A DNA stretch of 64,000 nucleotides from an uncultured Pseudomonadota bacterium (lineage in GTDB: Bacteria > Pseudomonadota > Gammaproteobacteria > Burkholderiales > Burkholderiaceae_C). Shown piece after piece: positions 1-10,150 of this stretch. Where the stretch lies: NCBI GenBank assembly GCA_945952465.1, contig CAMFIB010000001.1, forward strand, positions 1 to 64,000, read 5' to 3'. The translations under genes and the position numbers were made by a program. Positions within the stretch are counted from its first letter, which is position 1. Each line of letters opens with the position of its first letter. Under the pieces are notes generated by a model. It saw nothing but the letters and a program-made list of their open reading frames with translations. It had not been told where the DNA came from and did not search any database.

Positions 1-151
1 CATCTAAGCGGGAAACTCGTTTCAAGATGAGATCTGCCGGGGCCTTGAGCCCCCTAAAGAGTCGTTCAAGACCAGGACGTTGATAGGTCAGGTGTGGAAG
101 CGCAGTAATGCGTTAAGCTAACTGATACTAATTGCTCGTGCGGCTTGACCC
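1..151 (+). rRNA. rrl: 23S ribosomal RNA, 3' end (partial)
   Basis: The sequence matches the conserved 3' end of bacterial 23S rRNA: the block around GTGTGGAAGCGCAGTAATGCG, the conserved ACTGATACTAATTG stretch and the terminal CGGCTTGACC. The gene begins before the window. The exact mature 3' end, about 151, is inferred from the position of the terminal GGCTTGACC. A 5S gene follows on the same strand, so this is the distal end of an rRNA operon read left to right. Confidence 0.93.
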
Positions 152-229
152 TATAACTTTGATCGTCAGATCAGGGTGTTATGCCAAGTTGACGCATTCA
201 AAATCGAAGCTGATTTGCTCTATGAATTG

Positions 230-257
230 GTTGTCTTGACCTTGTCAAGATGACAAC
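230..257 (+). other. Hairpin in the 23S-5S spacer
   Basis: The arms GTTGTC-TTGAC (230-240) and GTCAA-GAT-GACAAC (244-257) can pair with one asymmetric bulge, directly upstream of the 5S gene. The likely role is in precursor rRNA folding or processing, which is inference. A GCTCTATGAATT stretch at 217-228 is weakly boxA-like. Confidence 0.4.
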
Positions 258-263
258 AAGTTA

Positions 264-379
264 TGCCTGATGACCATAGCGAGGTGGTCCCACTCCTTCC
301 CATCCCGAACAGGACAGTGAAACGCCTCTGCGCCGATGATAGTGCGGGTTCCCGTGTGAAAGTAGGTCATTGTCAGGCT
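264..379 (+). rRNA. rrf: 5S ribosomal RNA
   Basis: A 116-nt sequence contains the universally conserved 5S core CCCATCCCGAACAGGACAGT and the terminal pairing of GCCTGA near 266 with TCAGGC near 378. The block GTGTGAAAGTAGGTCAT is typical of betaproteobacterial 5S. The ends are placed from the terminal helix and may be off by 1-2 nt. It lies about 112 nt after the 23S end. Confidence 0.95.
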
Positions 380-392
380 ATTACAGCGAGAG

Positions 393-426
393 ACGCCCCG
401 ACTGATTCAGTCGGGGCGTTTTCTTT
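393..426 (+). terminator. rRNA operon intrinsic terminator
   Basis: A near-perfect inverted repeat, ACGCCCCGACTGA (393-405) and its complement (407-419), is followed by TTTTCTTTT. It sits 14 nt after the 5S gene and ends the rRNA operon. Confidence 0.9.
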
Positions 427-452
427 TGTGCGCTCGAAAAGTGAAATGCCGT

Positions 453-1391
453 CTATCGGTTGGCCAAAAAGGCGGAACCATCGACGTGACGTTCAAAGGC
501 CAGCGCACCGGAGTGCGCGAGCTCGGCGGCGAACTGCTCGAACCAGGATTCGAGTGGGATTTCGCTGAAGTGCATGGTGTGAATTCGCACGAAATAGCCG
601 GTCGATCGGGCCCAGGCCAGCAATGCGTCGTAGCCAACGGCCTGCAATTCGAGCAGCTTGAACTTGATCAGCACCTTGCCGGCATGGTGGGCGTGCTTTT
701 TGGGGTTGCTGACGAAGCGCTGGAGTTTGTCTCGCGCCGTTGAGAGTGCCTGGGACGCATTGGAAAACGGGCGACCATGACCTGGCACGATGATGGCCGG
801 GTTCAGCGACTCGATGACATCGAGCGTGGCGGCGACATCATCGAATCCGGGTTCGCTTTCCAGCTCGGGAAACACGACGCCGAAGCCGTTCTCCCACAGC
901 GCGTCACCCGACACCAGCGTGCGCGATGTTGGTTCGAACAGAATCACGGCCTCTGGATCGTGTCCGGGCGCGGCGTGGATCTGCCAGAGCTGGCCGCCGA
1001 GCGGAATTTCCGTGCCGGGCAACAGCAGCTCGTCGTGCAGAAACCGTGGGCATTGCTGGCCCGTCGGCTCATAACTCAAGGCCTCGATGTCCCAGCGCGC
1101 GACAACATCCGCTTCTCCTGCCGGAATCGAGATGCGCGTTTCGGGCCAGTTGGCGCGCAAGGCCGCGTTGCCGCCGCAATGGTCGCTGTGCAAATGGGTG
1201 TTGACGATGTGGTCGAGCGGACTTTCGCCGAGCGCACGCTGCAGCAAGGCCACGGTTTGCTCAGCGTGGGTCGCGTAACCGGTGTCGATGACGGCCGTGT
1301 TGTAGCGACCCCGCAACAACAGGTTGTTCGACGACAGCCAGCCGCGCTCGAAAACAGTGACCCCGGGCGGCAACTCGACCGATTCAGCCAT
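453..1391 (-). CDS. MBL-fold metallo-hydrolase
   Basis: A 312-aa metallo-beta-lactamase-fold hydrolase. The metal-binding signature HLHSDH is at residues 66-71, with later GDALW and VPGHG motifs supplying the other ligand positions expected of the fold. A hydrolase on a thioester, lactone or similar ester is likely, but the substrate cannot be read from sequence. The start codon at 1391 overlaps the stop of the upstream uncharacterised gene by 8 nt, so the two are probably one transcript with coupled translation. The gene converges on the rRNA terminator. Confidence 0.85.
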   Translation of the reverse strand: MAESVELPPGVTVFERGWLSSNNLLLRGRYNTAVIDTGYATHAEQTVALLQRALGESPLDHIVNTHLHSDHCGGNAALRANWPETRISIPAGEADVVARWDIEALSYEPTGQQCPRFLHDELLLPGTEIPLGGQLWQIHAAPGHDPEAVILFEPTSRTLVSGDALWENGFGVVFPELESEPGFDDVAATLDVIESLNPAIIVPGHGRPFSNASQALSTARDKLQRFVSNPKKHAHHAGKVLIKFKLLELQAVGYDALLAWARSTGYFVRIHTMHFSEIPLESWFEQFAAELAHSGALAFERHVDGSAFLANR

Positions 1392-2139
1392 GCAAACGCC
1401 CCTGATCGACGAAGCCCTGAAGCTGGGCCGCGGCTTGTGCCGGCGGCGCGTTGAACATCACGTCGATCAAAGCCGCCTCGCGCTCCTGGATCAGCGCGAG
1501 AAAATGGGCGCTGCCCTGGCCGCCTTTGGCCTTGCTCATTGCCGCGAAGGTGTCGAATCCGGTTTCGAGGAAGCGTTGCAGATCGCCCATGCCGGCCGAC
1601 TGCGCGGCGCCGCGCATCATTTTCAGCATGAGCCGCAGGCCGGGTGTGCGTGTCAGGCGGTCGAGATCTTTTCCTATGCCCAAGACCACCCGCAACTGGG
1701 CGTCGCGGTCGGGTTGTCGGCCAACAGCGCGCCAGGCGGCCACATAAGCAGCCGCCTCGCCGCCGGCGGTTTTGGTGTTGAAGCACCGCGCCATCGCATC
1801 GTCGAGCGTCTCGCTCAACGCATGCAATTCCGCGAGAGCCACGGCGGTGCCGACAAGTTTGGACGGAAACATCTTCTGCAGCGCGCCGGCGATGCGGGCG
1901 AATTGGGCGTCGCGATCGGCGTAGTCGCGGTCGCTGTACAGCTCGTCCAGAAAAAACCGGGAGGCCGGTTCGTAGGTTCGATCGGCCATCAAGTCACGGT
2001 AACTGCCGGCAAAACGCCGATTTTGCAGTTGTTTGACCTGCCCCACGGTTTTCGCCAAACGGGGTTCCGCCTGCTGCGCGAGGCGCAGCGATTCGACCTG
2101 TGACAGGGCCGCGCGGATGCGTTGTGCGGGATCGGGCAT
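1384..2139 (-). CDS. Conserved uncharacterised protein with an FFLDELY motif
   Basis: A 251-aa soluble, largely helical protein with no signal peptide and no obvious membrane segment. Near residues 60-75 it carries a striking FFLDELYSDRDYADRD stretch. I associate this with a conserved proteobacterial family of unknown function that has an FFLEELYG-like motif. No catalytic signature is visible. It is upstream of and overlaps the MBL-fold hydrolase gene by 8 nt, which suggests a shared role. The function is unknown. Confidence 0.7.
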   Translation of the reverse strand: MPDPAQRIRAALSQVESLRLAQQAEPRLAKTVGQVKQLQNRRFAGSYRDLMADRTYEPASRFFLDELYSDRDYADRDAQFARIAGALQKMFPSKLVGTAVALAELHALSETLDDAMARCFNTKTAGGEAAAYVAAWRAVGRQPDRDAQLRVVLGIGKDLDRLTRTPGLRLMLKMMRGAAQSAGMGDLQRFLETGFDTFAAMSKAKGGQGSAHFLALIQEREAALIDVMFNAPPAQAAAQLQGFVDQGRLHG

Positions 2140-2213
2140 GCGAGGGATTTTGCCTAGTCTGGCTAGATGCCTGGCTCTACCGGGGCATGCGCGGCCGATG
2201 CGATAGTTGTTGC

Positions 2214-2720
2214 ATGAAACGTCGAACCCTGCTTCAACTGGGCCTGGCGGGGTCGGTTGCGGTGGGGCTGGCAGGGCTGGCGGCCACGCAATGGGAATCG
2301 CCGCTGCGCCAGGGCCGCCTGTCGGCGACGGCCCGCGATATTTTTGCGTCGGTGGGCGCGGCCATTCTCGACGGCTGCCTGCCGAGCGAGCCAGCCGCCC
2401 GCACGGCGGCCATCGGGGCGATGATCGACCGCGTGGAGCGTGTGATTGCCGGCCTGCCGGGCGCCACGCAGGATGAACTGGCCGAGCTGCTGGGCATTCT
2501 GTCGACCGGCCCCGGCCGTGTGGGCGTGTTCGGCCTGTGGAGCGGCTGGCGCGAGACCGGCACGGCGAGCATGGGCACGCACCTGCAGGCGCTGCGCGTG
2601 TCGGCGCTGGCCATGCGCCGGCAGGTGTACCAGGCCTTCCACGAAATCGTCAACGGCGCCTATTTCGCCGACGACAAGACCTGGGCGCTGCTGGGCTATG
2701 CCGGCCCGGTCGACCTTTGA
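2214..2720 (+). CDS. Tat-signal small subunit, gluconate 2-dehydrogenase subunit 3-like
   Basis: A 168-aa protein. The chosen ATG gives an N-terminus MKRRTLLQLGLAGS followed by a hydrophobic stretch, a twin-arginine-type export signal. The C-terminal HEIVNGAYFADDKTW...GYAGPV resembles the small subunit family of membrane-bound GMC dehydrogenases (gluconate 2-dehydrogenase subunit 3-like). Upstream in-frame codons to 2100 exist but would bury the signal, so the start at 2214 is preferred. The GMC oxidoreductase gene follows after 16 nt. The likely role is to carry the flavoprotein partner through the Tat system, by analogy with FAD-gluconate dehydrogenase. Confidence 0.75.
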   Translation: MKRRTLLQLGLAGSVAVGLAGLAATQWESPLRQGRLSATARDIFASVGAAILDGCLPSEPAARTAAIGAMIDRVERVIAGLPGATQDELAELLGILSTGPGRVGVFGLWSGWRETGTASMGTHLQALRVSALAMRRQVYQAFHEIVNGAYFADDKTWALLGYAGPVDL

Positions 2721-2736
2721 TTCTTCTCCATTCCCC

Positions 2737-4353
2737 ATGAGCACTGCGATTCCCGACCCGATCCGCGACGGCCTGCAACGTGGATGGAAGGTGATGGGCG
2801 GCCCGCACGCCGCGCTGCCCGCACGCATCGACTGCGACGTGGCCATCGTCGGCAGCGGCGCGGGCGCAGGCGTGACGGCCGAGCTGCTGACCAAGGCCGG
2901 CCTGAAGGTGGTGCTGGTGGAAGAAGGGCCGCTGCGCAGCAGCAGCGACTTCAAACAGCGCGAGAGCATCGCCTATCCGGAGCTGTACCAGGAGAGCGCG
3001 GCGCGCAAGACCAAGGACAAGGGTGTCAACGTGTTGCAGGGCCGCTGCGTGGGCGGCTCGACCACGGTGAACTGGACCAGCTCTTTCCGCACGCCGCCGA
3101 GCACGCTGCGCTACTGGCGCGACCAGCTCGGGCTGGAGAACTTTTCCAGCGAGCAACTGGCACCGTATTTCGAGCAGGCCGAACGGCGTTTCAACATCAG
3201 CCCGTGGCAGGTGCCGCCCAACGAAAACAACGAGGCGCTGCGGCGCGGTGCGGCGAAGATCCACGTCGCCAGCACCGTGATTCCGCGCAACGTGAAGGGC
3301 TGCGCCAACCTCGGCTCGTGCGGCATGGGCTGCCCGATGAACGCCAAGCAGTCGATGCTGATCACCACCATTCCCGCCGCGCTGGACGCCGGCGCGCAGC
3401 TGCTGGTGGAGACGCAGGCGCAGCGTTTCGAATTCGACGGCCGGCAGGTGAAGTCGCTCGTCGTGCGGCCGGTGGCGATGAACGGTGCGCCGCTGAACGT
3501 GCAGCCGACCACCATCACCGCGCAGCACTACGTGGTGGCGGCCGGCGCGATCAACACGCCGGCGCTGCTCATGCGCTCCAGGGCGCCAGACCCGGCGGGC
3601 CTGCTCGGCCAGCGCACCTTCCTGCACCCGGTGGTGCTGTCGGCCGCGGTGATGCCTCACCGGGTCGACGGCTGGCAGGGCGCGCCGCAGTCCATCTACT
3701 GCGACCATTTCCTCGACACCCAGCCGGTCGACGGCCCCATGGGCTACAAGCTCGAGGCACCGCCGATCCACCCAGTCATCTTCGCCAGCACGCTGCCCGG
3801 ACACGGCCAGCAGCAGGCCGATCTGCTGAAGCAGTTGCCGAACACGCAGGTGCTGCTGGCGCTGCTGCGCGACGGCTTTCACGCCGAGGCGCCGGGCGGC
3901 AAGGTGTCGCTGCGCGCGGACGGCTCCCCGGTGCTCGATTACCCGCTGACGCCCTTCGTGATGGCGGGTGGCCGCCGCGCGCTGCTGTCGATGGCCGAAA
4001 TCCAGTTCGCCGCCGGTGCCAGACAGGTGCTGCCGGTGCACGAACTGGCGCCGCCCTACGCCTCGTGGGCCGAGGCGCAGCGCGGTATTGCGGAACTGCC
4101 GATGGAGCCGCTGTTGACCCGCGTGGTCAGCGCCCATGTGATGGGCGGCTGCCCGATGGGCGCGAACGAATCGCGCGGGCTGGTGCGGCCCGACGGCCAG
4201 TACTGGCATGCCGATAATCTGTCGGTGCACGACGGATCGCTTTTCCCCACCAGCATCGGCGCCAACCCGCAGCTGTCTATCTACGGCATCGTCAACCGCA
4301 TGGGCCAGGGCCTGGCGCGCCGCCTCGCGCAGCGCGACGTGCAGCTCGCCTGA
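2737..4353 (+). CDS. GMC-family FAD-dependent oxidoreductase
   Basis: A 538-aa glucose-methanol-choline oxidoreductase that oxidises an alcohol using FAD. The dinucleotide-binding loop VGSGAGAG is at about residues 38-45. The GMC signature GRCVGGSTTVNW follows about 65 residues later. The C-terminal catalytic pair is His467 in HVMGGCPMG and Asn510 in GANPQLSIYG. The protein itself has no signal peptide, and the preceding gene encodes a Tat-signal small subunit, so export as a complex is likely. An alpha/beta hydrolase gene follows 14 nt later. The substrate is unknown; a sterol, sugar or long-chain alcohol is possible. Confidence 0.88.
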   Translation: MSTAIPDPIRDGLQRGWKVMGGPHAALPARIDCDVAIVGSGAGAGVTAELLTKAGLKVVLVEEGPLRSSSDFKQRESIAYPELYQESAARKTKDKGVNVLQGRCVGGSTTVNWTSSFRTPPSTLRYWRDQLGLENFSSEQLAPYFEQAERRFNISPWQVPPNENNEALRRGAAKIHVASTVIPRNVKGCANLGSCGMGCPMNAKQSMLITTIPAALDAGAQLLVETQAQRFEFDGRQVKSLVVRPVAMNGAPLNVQPTTITAQHYVVAAGAINTPALLMRSRAPDPAGLLGQRTFLHPVVLSAAVMPHRVDGWQGAPQSIYCDHFLDTQPVDGPMGYKLEAPPIHPVIFASTLPGHGQQQADLLKQLPNTQVLLALLRDGFHAEAPGGKVSLRADGSPVLDYPLTPFVMAGGRRALLSMAEIQFAAGARQVLPVHELAPPYASWAEAQRGIAELPMEPLLTRVVSAHVMGGCPMGANESRGLVRPDGQYWHADNLSVHDGSLFPTSIGANPQLSIYGIVNRMGQGLARRLAQRDVQLA

Positions 4354-4367
4354 AGCGGCCCGCCCCG

Positions 4368-5321
4368 ATGATCGCCCGTTTCCAGCGCGCCTTCGTTGCC
4401 GGGTTGCTGGTGCTGGCGCTGCTGGCGGGCTGGTCGCTGCGGGGCCATGGCCTCTTGGCCTTTTTGGCGGGATTTCTGGCTGTAGTCAGCGTGTATCCTG
4501 GCGTTCTAGCTATTGAATTCGTAGCGCTGTGGTTCATCAACCGGCGCGACATCGCACCGCGCGCGACCGCCGGGCAGCTGCTTGGCGCCTGGTGGTCGGA
4601 GGTGCTGGCCGGCTACGTCACCTTCGGCTGGCGCCAGCCCTTCCGCGCGTCGGCCGTGCCGGATGGGCTGGACGCCGCGCTGCGCGGCCGGCGCGGCGTG
4701 GTGCTCATTCACGGTTTTCTGTGCAACCGCGGCCTGTGGATGCCCTGGTACCCCGAGCTGCGGCGGCGCGGCCAGGCTTTTGCGGCCGTCAACCTGGAGC
4801 CGGTGTTCGGCTCGATCGACGACTATGCGCCGCTCATCGACGCCGCCGTGCAGCGCGTGCGCGACGCCACCGGCCTGGCGCCGGTGCTGGTCTGCCACAG
4901 CATGGGCGGGCTGGCGGCGCGCGCCTGGCTGCGGCGCCGCCGCGCGTCCTTCGCTGCCGGTGCGGCCGACGCGCTGGGTGGCCGGCCGCCGGTCGCCCAT
5001 GTGGTCACCATCGGCACGCCGCACCACGGCACCGTGTTCGCCCACCTCGGGCATGGCCACAACGCGCGGCAGATGCGCCGCCTGAGCGACTGGCAGCACG
5101 AGCTGCTGCGCGAAGAGGGCGACAGCCGCGCCTCGCTGTTCACCTGCTGGTACACCAACGGCGACAACATCGTGGCACCCACCTCCAGCGCGATGCTACC
5201 GGGCGCCGACAACCGCCTCCTCCCCGGCGTGGGTCATGTCGCGCTGCCGCTGCAGCCGGCGCTGATCAGCGCCACGCTGGACCTGGTGGCCGCGCTGCCG
5301 CCCGACCAACCCGCCGCCTGA
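4368..5321 (+). CDS. Membrane-anchored alpha/beta hydrolase, lipase-like
   Basis: A 317-aa protein with two hydrophobic segments in the first 60 residues, then an alpha/beta hydrolase domain. The oxyanion region VVLIHGFLCNRGLW and the nucleophile elbow CHSMGG (Ser178) are clear, and HV near residue 290 (GVGHVALP) is the probable catalytic His. TIGTPHHGT is typical of triacylglycerol lipases and PGAP1-like esterases. It is last in a three-gene run with the GMC oxidoreductase. Oddly, residues 36-53, in the second hydrophobic segment, are encoded by a copy of the 54-bp dispersed repeat at 4472-4525. Confidence 0.82.
   Translation: MIARFQRAFVAGLLVLALLAGWSLRGHGLLAFLAGFLAVVSVYPGVLAIEFVALWFINRRDIAPRATAGQLLGAWWSEVLAGYVTFGWRQPFRASAVPDGLDAALRGRRGVVLIHGFLCNRGLWMPWYPELRRRGQAFAAVNLEPVFGSIDDYAPLIDAAVQRVRDATGLAPVLVCHSMGGLAARAWLRRRRASFAAGAADALGGRPPVAHVVTIGTPHHGTVFAHLGHGHNARQMRRLSDWQHELLREEGDSRASLFTCWYTNGDNIVAPTSSAMLPGADNRLLPGVGHVALPLQPALISATLDLVAALPPDQPAA
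4472..4525 (-). repeat. 54-bp dispersed repeat, copy A (inside a gene)
   Basis: Read on the minus strand it has the modules GCTAC-N7-ATAGC-N17-CGCTGAC-N13 with exactly the spacing of six other copies in the window. The first two modules form a GCTAY/RTAGC hairpin with a 7-nt loop. It lies in frame within the alpha/beta hydrolase gene, antisense to it. Confidence 0.85.
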
Positions 5322-5419
5322 GCGGCGGCCGCGCCCGCCGGCGCTCCCGAAATGGGCCCAAACCGGACATTTTTCACACCGATGTGAGTGGTCGCACACC
5401 TGATTTCGGCGGTTGGCGT

Positions 5420-5473
5420 GCTTCATTATTTGTAGCGCAAAAACGCCATGCAGCGCTGACTTCAGCCCGATTT
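5420..5473 (+). repeat. 54-bp dispersed repeat, copy B (intergenic)
   Basis: The modules GCTTC-N7-GTAGC-N17-CGCTGAC-TTCAGCCCGATTT are present with invariant spacing. It lies in the 250-bp gap between the lipase-like hydrolase and the GNAT gene. A GATGCTGAAAT extension follows the 54-bp core, with related extensions next to copies D, E and G. The rest of the gap shows no gene. Confidence 0.85.
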
Positions 5474-5571
5474 GATGCTGAAATGTGCGCCAAAACCACC
5501 CGTGGCGCGTTGTCATGGCAAATCGCCCTCATTGGGTGGTAGCGCCTAGGGAAAACCCGTAGTATTTGCTC

Positions 5572-6300
5572 ATGGTCAAAGCCGCTGAACTCATCAAGGC
5601 CTCGCTCGGTGCGGGTCGGGAGTTGTTTCGCAGCGTCCCGTTGCTGGAGGTGCCGCCGGGCCAGGAGCCGGTGCCCGTCATCGTGCCCATCCGCTCGCTC
5701 GGCCCCAAGCACCGCGACCGCATCCTGGCCCACCTGCTGGCGCTGGACGCTGGCGACCGTTACCTGCGTTTCGGCTACGCCGCGAGCGACGAGCAGATCG
5801 AGTCGTATGTCGAACACCTCGACTTCGACCGCGACGAAATCTTCGGCATCTACAACCGCCACCTGACGCTGATCGCAGTGGCGCACCTGGCCTTCGCGCC
5901 CGACCCGGCCTACGCCGCCTGCGCCGAGTTCGGCGTGTCGGTGCTGGGCATCGCCCGCGGCCGGGGCTACGGCACCCGCCTGTTCGAGCGCGCCATGATG
6001 CACGCCCGCAACGAGAACGTGGACCTGCTGTTCATCCACGCGCTGTCGGAAAACACCGCCATGCTGAAGATCGCCCGCGCGGCCGGCGCCGCCGTCGAGC
6101 GCAACGGCCCCGAAAGCGACGCGTACATCAAGCTGCCCCCGGCCGATTTCGACTCGCGCATGACCGAGATCGTCGAAGAGCATTTCGCGCAGACCGACTA
6201 CCGGCTCAAGGTGCAGGCCAAGCAGTTCACCGACTTCCTCGCCACCATGCAGGAAATCCGCCGCGGCGTGCAGGCCGCGCGGCGCCGCTCGGGCTCCTGA
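5572..6300 (+). CDS. GNAT family N-acetyltransferase
   Basis: A 242-aa acetyltransferase. The acetyl-CoA-binding motif A appears as FGVSVLGIARGRGYGTRLFERAM, in two parts around residues 122-142, with the conserved RGRGYGT loop. It is followed by the beta-5 region and ALSENTAMLKIARAAG, the usual motif B helix. The acceptor substrate is unknown. The ATG at 5572 is chosen over a TTG two codons upstream. It is a single gene between copy B of the repeat and corC, and is probably monocistronic. Confidence 0.82.
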   Translation: MVKAAELIKASLGAGRELFRSVPLLEVPPGQEPVPVIVPIRSLGPKHRDRILAHLLALDAGDRYLRFGYAASDEQIESYVEHLDFDRDEIFGIYNRHLTLIAVAHLAFAPDPAYAACAEFGVSVLGIARGRGYGTRLFERAMMHARNENVDLLFIHALSENTAMLKIARAAGAAVERNGPESDAYIKLPPADFDSRMTEIVEEHFAQTDYRLKVQAKQFTDFLATMQEIRRGVQAARRRSGS

Positions 6301-6404
6301 ACCCGGCGCCCGCCGGTGCCGCGGGTGGGCGCGCTGCGCCGCAGCACGCGCCTGTCACGCCGTTCCGCTATCCTTCGGGGTCTGTTTCACTCCCGCACAC
6401 CTTT

Positions 6405-7286
6405 GTGTCAGACCCTCACCCTGCGCGCGCCGAGCGCGAACCGTACCAGGACAAACGCGGTTTCCTGCAGAAGATCGCCGAGTTCATTCACCCCGGACCG
6501 GATTCCAAAGACGAGCTGATCGAGACCCTGGTCGAGGCCGAGGGCAACGACATCATCGGCTCCGAGTCGCGCCAGATGCTCGAAGGCGTGATCCGCATGG
6601 CCGACATGACGGCCGGCGACGTGATGGTGCCCACGCCGCGCATGGACCTGATCGACATCGAGTCGCCCTTCGACGAGCTGCTGCACCTCGTCATCGACAC
6701 CGCGCATTCGCGCTTCCCGGTCTACGAGGGCGACAAGGAAAACATCATCGGCATCCTGCTCGCGAAAGACCTGCTGAAGCTGCAGCGGGCGCCGGAGCTG
6801 AACATCCGCGCGCTGCTGCGGCCGGCGGCCTTCATTCCCGAGAGCAAGGCGCTGAACGATTTGCTGCACGAGTTCCGCGGCAACCGCAACCACCTCGCCA
6901 TCGTCATCGACGAGTTCGGCCGCACCGCCGGGCTCATCACCATCGAAGACGTGCTGGAGGAGATCGTCGGGGAGATCGAAGACGAGTTCGACGAGAGCGA
7001 GGACGAGGGCGACATCTTCAGCCTGCCCGACAAGACCTACCGCGTGAGCGGCAACACCCTCATCGAGCGCGTCAACGAGGCCTTCGGCGTCAGCATCGAA
7101 CACGACGACGTGGACACCATCGGCGGCTTCGTCGCCCACGAGATGGGCCACGTGCCCAAGCGCGGCGAGCAGTTCGCGTCGGGCGGCCTGCATTTCACCG
7201 TGCTGCACGCCAAGGGCGGCTCGGTGAAGTGGTTCAAGGTCGCGCCACGGCCAGCGGCTGCCGCGGCCGCCGCCGAAGCGGCATGA
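6405..7286 (+). CDS. corC: HlyC/CorC family CBS-domain protein
   Basis: A 293-aa cytoplasmic protein with a GTG start. It has two CBS domains (about residues 65-190; MVPTPRMDLIDIE opens the pair) followed by a C-terminal CorC_HlyC transporter-associated domain (GNTLIERVNEAFGV onward). The family includes E. coli CorC/YbeX, linked to magnesium/cobalt efflux and to ribosome homeostasis. Its position directly before lnt is the classical proteobacterial arrangement (ybeX-lnt). A run of acidic residues, DEFDESEDEGD, links the CBS pair to the last domain. Confidence 0.92.
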   Translation: MSDPHPARAEREPYQDKRGFLQKIAEFIHPGPDSKDELIETLVEAEGNDIIGSESRQMLEGVIRMADMTAGDVMVPTPRMDLIDIESPFDELLHLVIDTAHSRFPVYEGDKENIIGILLAKDLLKLQRAPELNIRALLRPAAFIPESKALNDLLHEFRGNRNHLAIVIDEFGRTAGLITIEDVLEEIVGEIEDEFDESEDEGDIFSLPDKTYRVSGNTLIERVNEAFGVSIEHDDVDTIGGFVAHEMGHVPKRGEQFASGGLHFTVLHAKGGSVKWFKVAPRPAAAAAAAEAA

Positions 7287-7302
7287 CGTTGCCCGGGCGT
7301 CC

Positions 7303-10015
<2,713 letters not shown>

Positions 10016-10034
10016 CGCGCCGCGCGGCGTCTCT

Positions 10035-10062
10035 TTGCCTGCGCTTGCGGGCGGCGTATAGT
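10035..10062 (+). promoter_or_regulatory. Candidate sigma-70 promoter for the sigma-54 activator gene
   Basis: TTGCCT (10035-10040), a 16-bp spacer and TATAGT (10057-10062) lie in the 135-bp gap between the asparaginase and the activator gene. The -10 element is strong and the -35 acceptable. Confidence 0.45.
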
Positions 10063-10150
10063 CGCGCCACAACGATAACGACACCCGGTGGCCGCGTCAG
10101 CCCGTGCACGCCACCCACCTCGGCGCCACGCAAGACAACGAGGAGACGCC

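Noticed and set aside
4124-4150. GTCAGCG in the GMC gene, and similar CGCTGAC words at 10585, 26064, 35476 and 57630, as repeat copies
   Set aside because: None has the ATAGC and GCTAC modules at the required distances.
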